Shown here one piece after another: positions 63,124 through 64,000 of a stretch of DNA of 64,000 bases. Position 1 is the stretch's first letter; the number at the start of each line of letters is the position of its first letter. A program made the translations under genes and the position numbers. This DNA is from DATBLY01 sp963705545 (lineage in GTDB: Bacteria > Actinomycetota > UBA4738 > HRBIN12). The notes under the pieces were generated by a model that saw nothing but the letters and a program-made list of their open reading frames with translations, was not told the origin of the DNA and did no database searches. Location: NCBI GenBank assembly GCA_963705545.1, contig CAVPJX010000004.1, positions 1 to 64,000 of the forward strand, read 5' to 3'.

Positions 63124-63378
63124 GTGGCTGACGAGGGGCGTCTCGGTGTCGCGAGCCTCCTGTCGGACCTCGGTCACGAGGTCCCGACCTCCCTGCTCCC
63201 GAGCTTCCTCTCGACCACGATCCGGCGCGCCGGCCGCGGCCCTCGGGCTCATCGAAGGGACCGCGGATGGGGGCCGGGTCGCCAGGCTCGCCGGCGGCGC
63301 GCTGGCCGACGATCCCGAGCGGCGCCGCGCCACCGCGGTCGGCGGTTACACCGCGACCGCCGTTCTGTCGGGCGCTCC
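63124..63378 (+). pseudogene. MFS transporter N-terminal fragment, frameshifted
   Basis: Remnant of a major facilitator start: ASLLSDLGHEVPTSLLPSFL in one frame. It continues as AAALGLIEGTADGG and ALADDPERRRATAVGGYTATAVLSG in another, so at least one frameshift is present. It stops being recognisable after about 63378, where unrelated sequence begins. What may be a later part of the same transporter lies at 63891-64000. Confidence 0.6.
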
Positions 63379-63600
63379 GCCGATGGGAGCAGAGGGCAAC
63401 TCACCGCGAGCCGCACCGAGGGAATACGACGCCCGGGTCCGCATGCGAGGCGCCGCCTGCTCAGCGAGACCCGTTACACCCGAACCAATCACCGACCCGA
63501 GCGCACCGAACCGCTTCAAGGGTGTGAATCACCGAGGTCGTCGCCGCGACCGCCGTGCAGGTCGGCCTGCTCCGGCCGGGGCTGATCGCACGCCGTCCGT

Positions 63601-63893
63601 CCTCGTCGTGTCGGCGACGACCGACGACCTAGACGGCATCGACCGGATCTACAACCACTGACGTCTTGGCGTCGGCGATCACGTTCGATCTCGAGCCGAA
63701 GACATCGGAGTGGCGAGCGGCCTGGTTCGAGGCCTACCGGCCGGACGGTCCGCATCGGGTGCTCGTCGCGCGTGAGGGGGATGCGATCGTCGGGTACGCC
63801 ACGAGCTCGTCGTTCCGAGAACGGGCCGCGTACGCGCCCTCGGTCGAGACGAGCGCGTACGTCGACCCGGACCGGCTCGGGCGCGGCATCGGC
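63601..63893 (+). pseudogene. GNAT acetyltransferase N-terminal fragment
   Basis: Resembles phosphinothricin acetyltransferase-type GNATs: DLDGIDRIYNH, then (after a plus-one shift that creates a TGA near 63659) YVLASAITFDLEPKTSEWRAAWFEAY, VAREGDAIVGYA and YVDPDRLGRGIG. The C-terminal part is absent. At the GIG of the acetyl-CoA loop the sequence switches to an MFS-like segment. Confidence 0.6.
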
Positions 63894-64000
63894 TTGTTCG
63901 CGACGACCGGACCGAACGTCGGGCTCCTGGCGTGCGGGTTCGTCGCGGCCGGCGTCGGGATCGGGTGCGTCGAGACCGCCGAGCATGCGGCCGTCGCGTC
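63891..64000 (+). pseudogene. MFS transporter internal fragment, cut by window end
   Basis: From the GRGIG junction onward the frame reads LFATTGPNVGLLACGFVAAG and then IGCVETAEHAAVAS. This is the pattern of an MFS TM10-11 region with the ETAE motif. It could be a later part of the transporter whose start lies at 63124. The gene continues beyond the window, so its final state is unknown. Confidence 0.5.

Overview
This is a very GC-rich, gene-dense bacterial chromosome segment. It most resembles a deep-branching Actinomycetota genome, probably a soil or environmental assembly. The lineage markers are a mycothiol-dependent maleylpyruvate-isomerase-type protein, F420-type PPOX and LLM oxidoreductases, a PAC2 protein, a BTAD-type regulator, a PadR-ino1 pair, and nickel SOD with its maturation protease. 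No rRNA, tRNA, CRISPR array, IS element or phage gene was found. Many genes carry single-base frameshifts, clustered at 39.7-42.3 kb and 48.9-50.3 kb. Most look like consensus errors in GC-rich sequence, although the sulfatase may be a true pseudogene.

Layout. 0-7.5 kb: a FAD/BBE oxidoreductase divergent from a BTAD regulator, an AlkA glycosylase beside an AlkZ-like glycosylase, a GerW-type protein and a GNAT. 7.5-14.5 kb: an ECF sigma factor with a membrane beta-propeller partner, a DHA2 exporter, an aquaporin, a GNAT and a DHFR-like reductase. The gaps between these genes are long and hold a diverged repeat family. 14.5-20 kb: a pterin dehydratase-VOC fusion, then an apparent polyamine module (PotD-like lipoprotein, PLP decarboxylase-VOC fusion, XRE-cupin regulator) with a palindromic operator. 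20-30 kb: TypA, a cyclase/AAA/TPR regulator, small redox enzymes, and a two-component system facing a cupredoxin lipoprotein. 30-37.5 kb: APC permease, UspA and a second PotD-like lipoprotein in one operon, then LtrA, PAC2, an S51 peptidase and an autoregulated HTH protein.

37.6-43.1 kb is the most notable locus. A cobalamin riboswitch precedes a secreted alpha/alpha-toroid protein, a membrane-anchored DUF4430 protein, and a complete ECF transporter (T, fused A-A', S). The first two correspond to the alpha and beta domains of animal intrinsic factor/transcobalamin, here on separate polypeptides. The operon reads as a surface B12-capture device feeding an ECF importer.

43-64 kb: an FMN-binding protein, SnoaL-like and MFS genes; PadR-ino1-RidA; a broken sulfatase; MFS/MarR genes; a TusA-DsrE-ChrA sulfur/oxyanion operon; a matrixin-like protease; sodX/sodN; a hairpin-rich gap; a YchF-like GTPase/ATPase; and, at the right edge, a mosaic of MFS and GNAT fragments.
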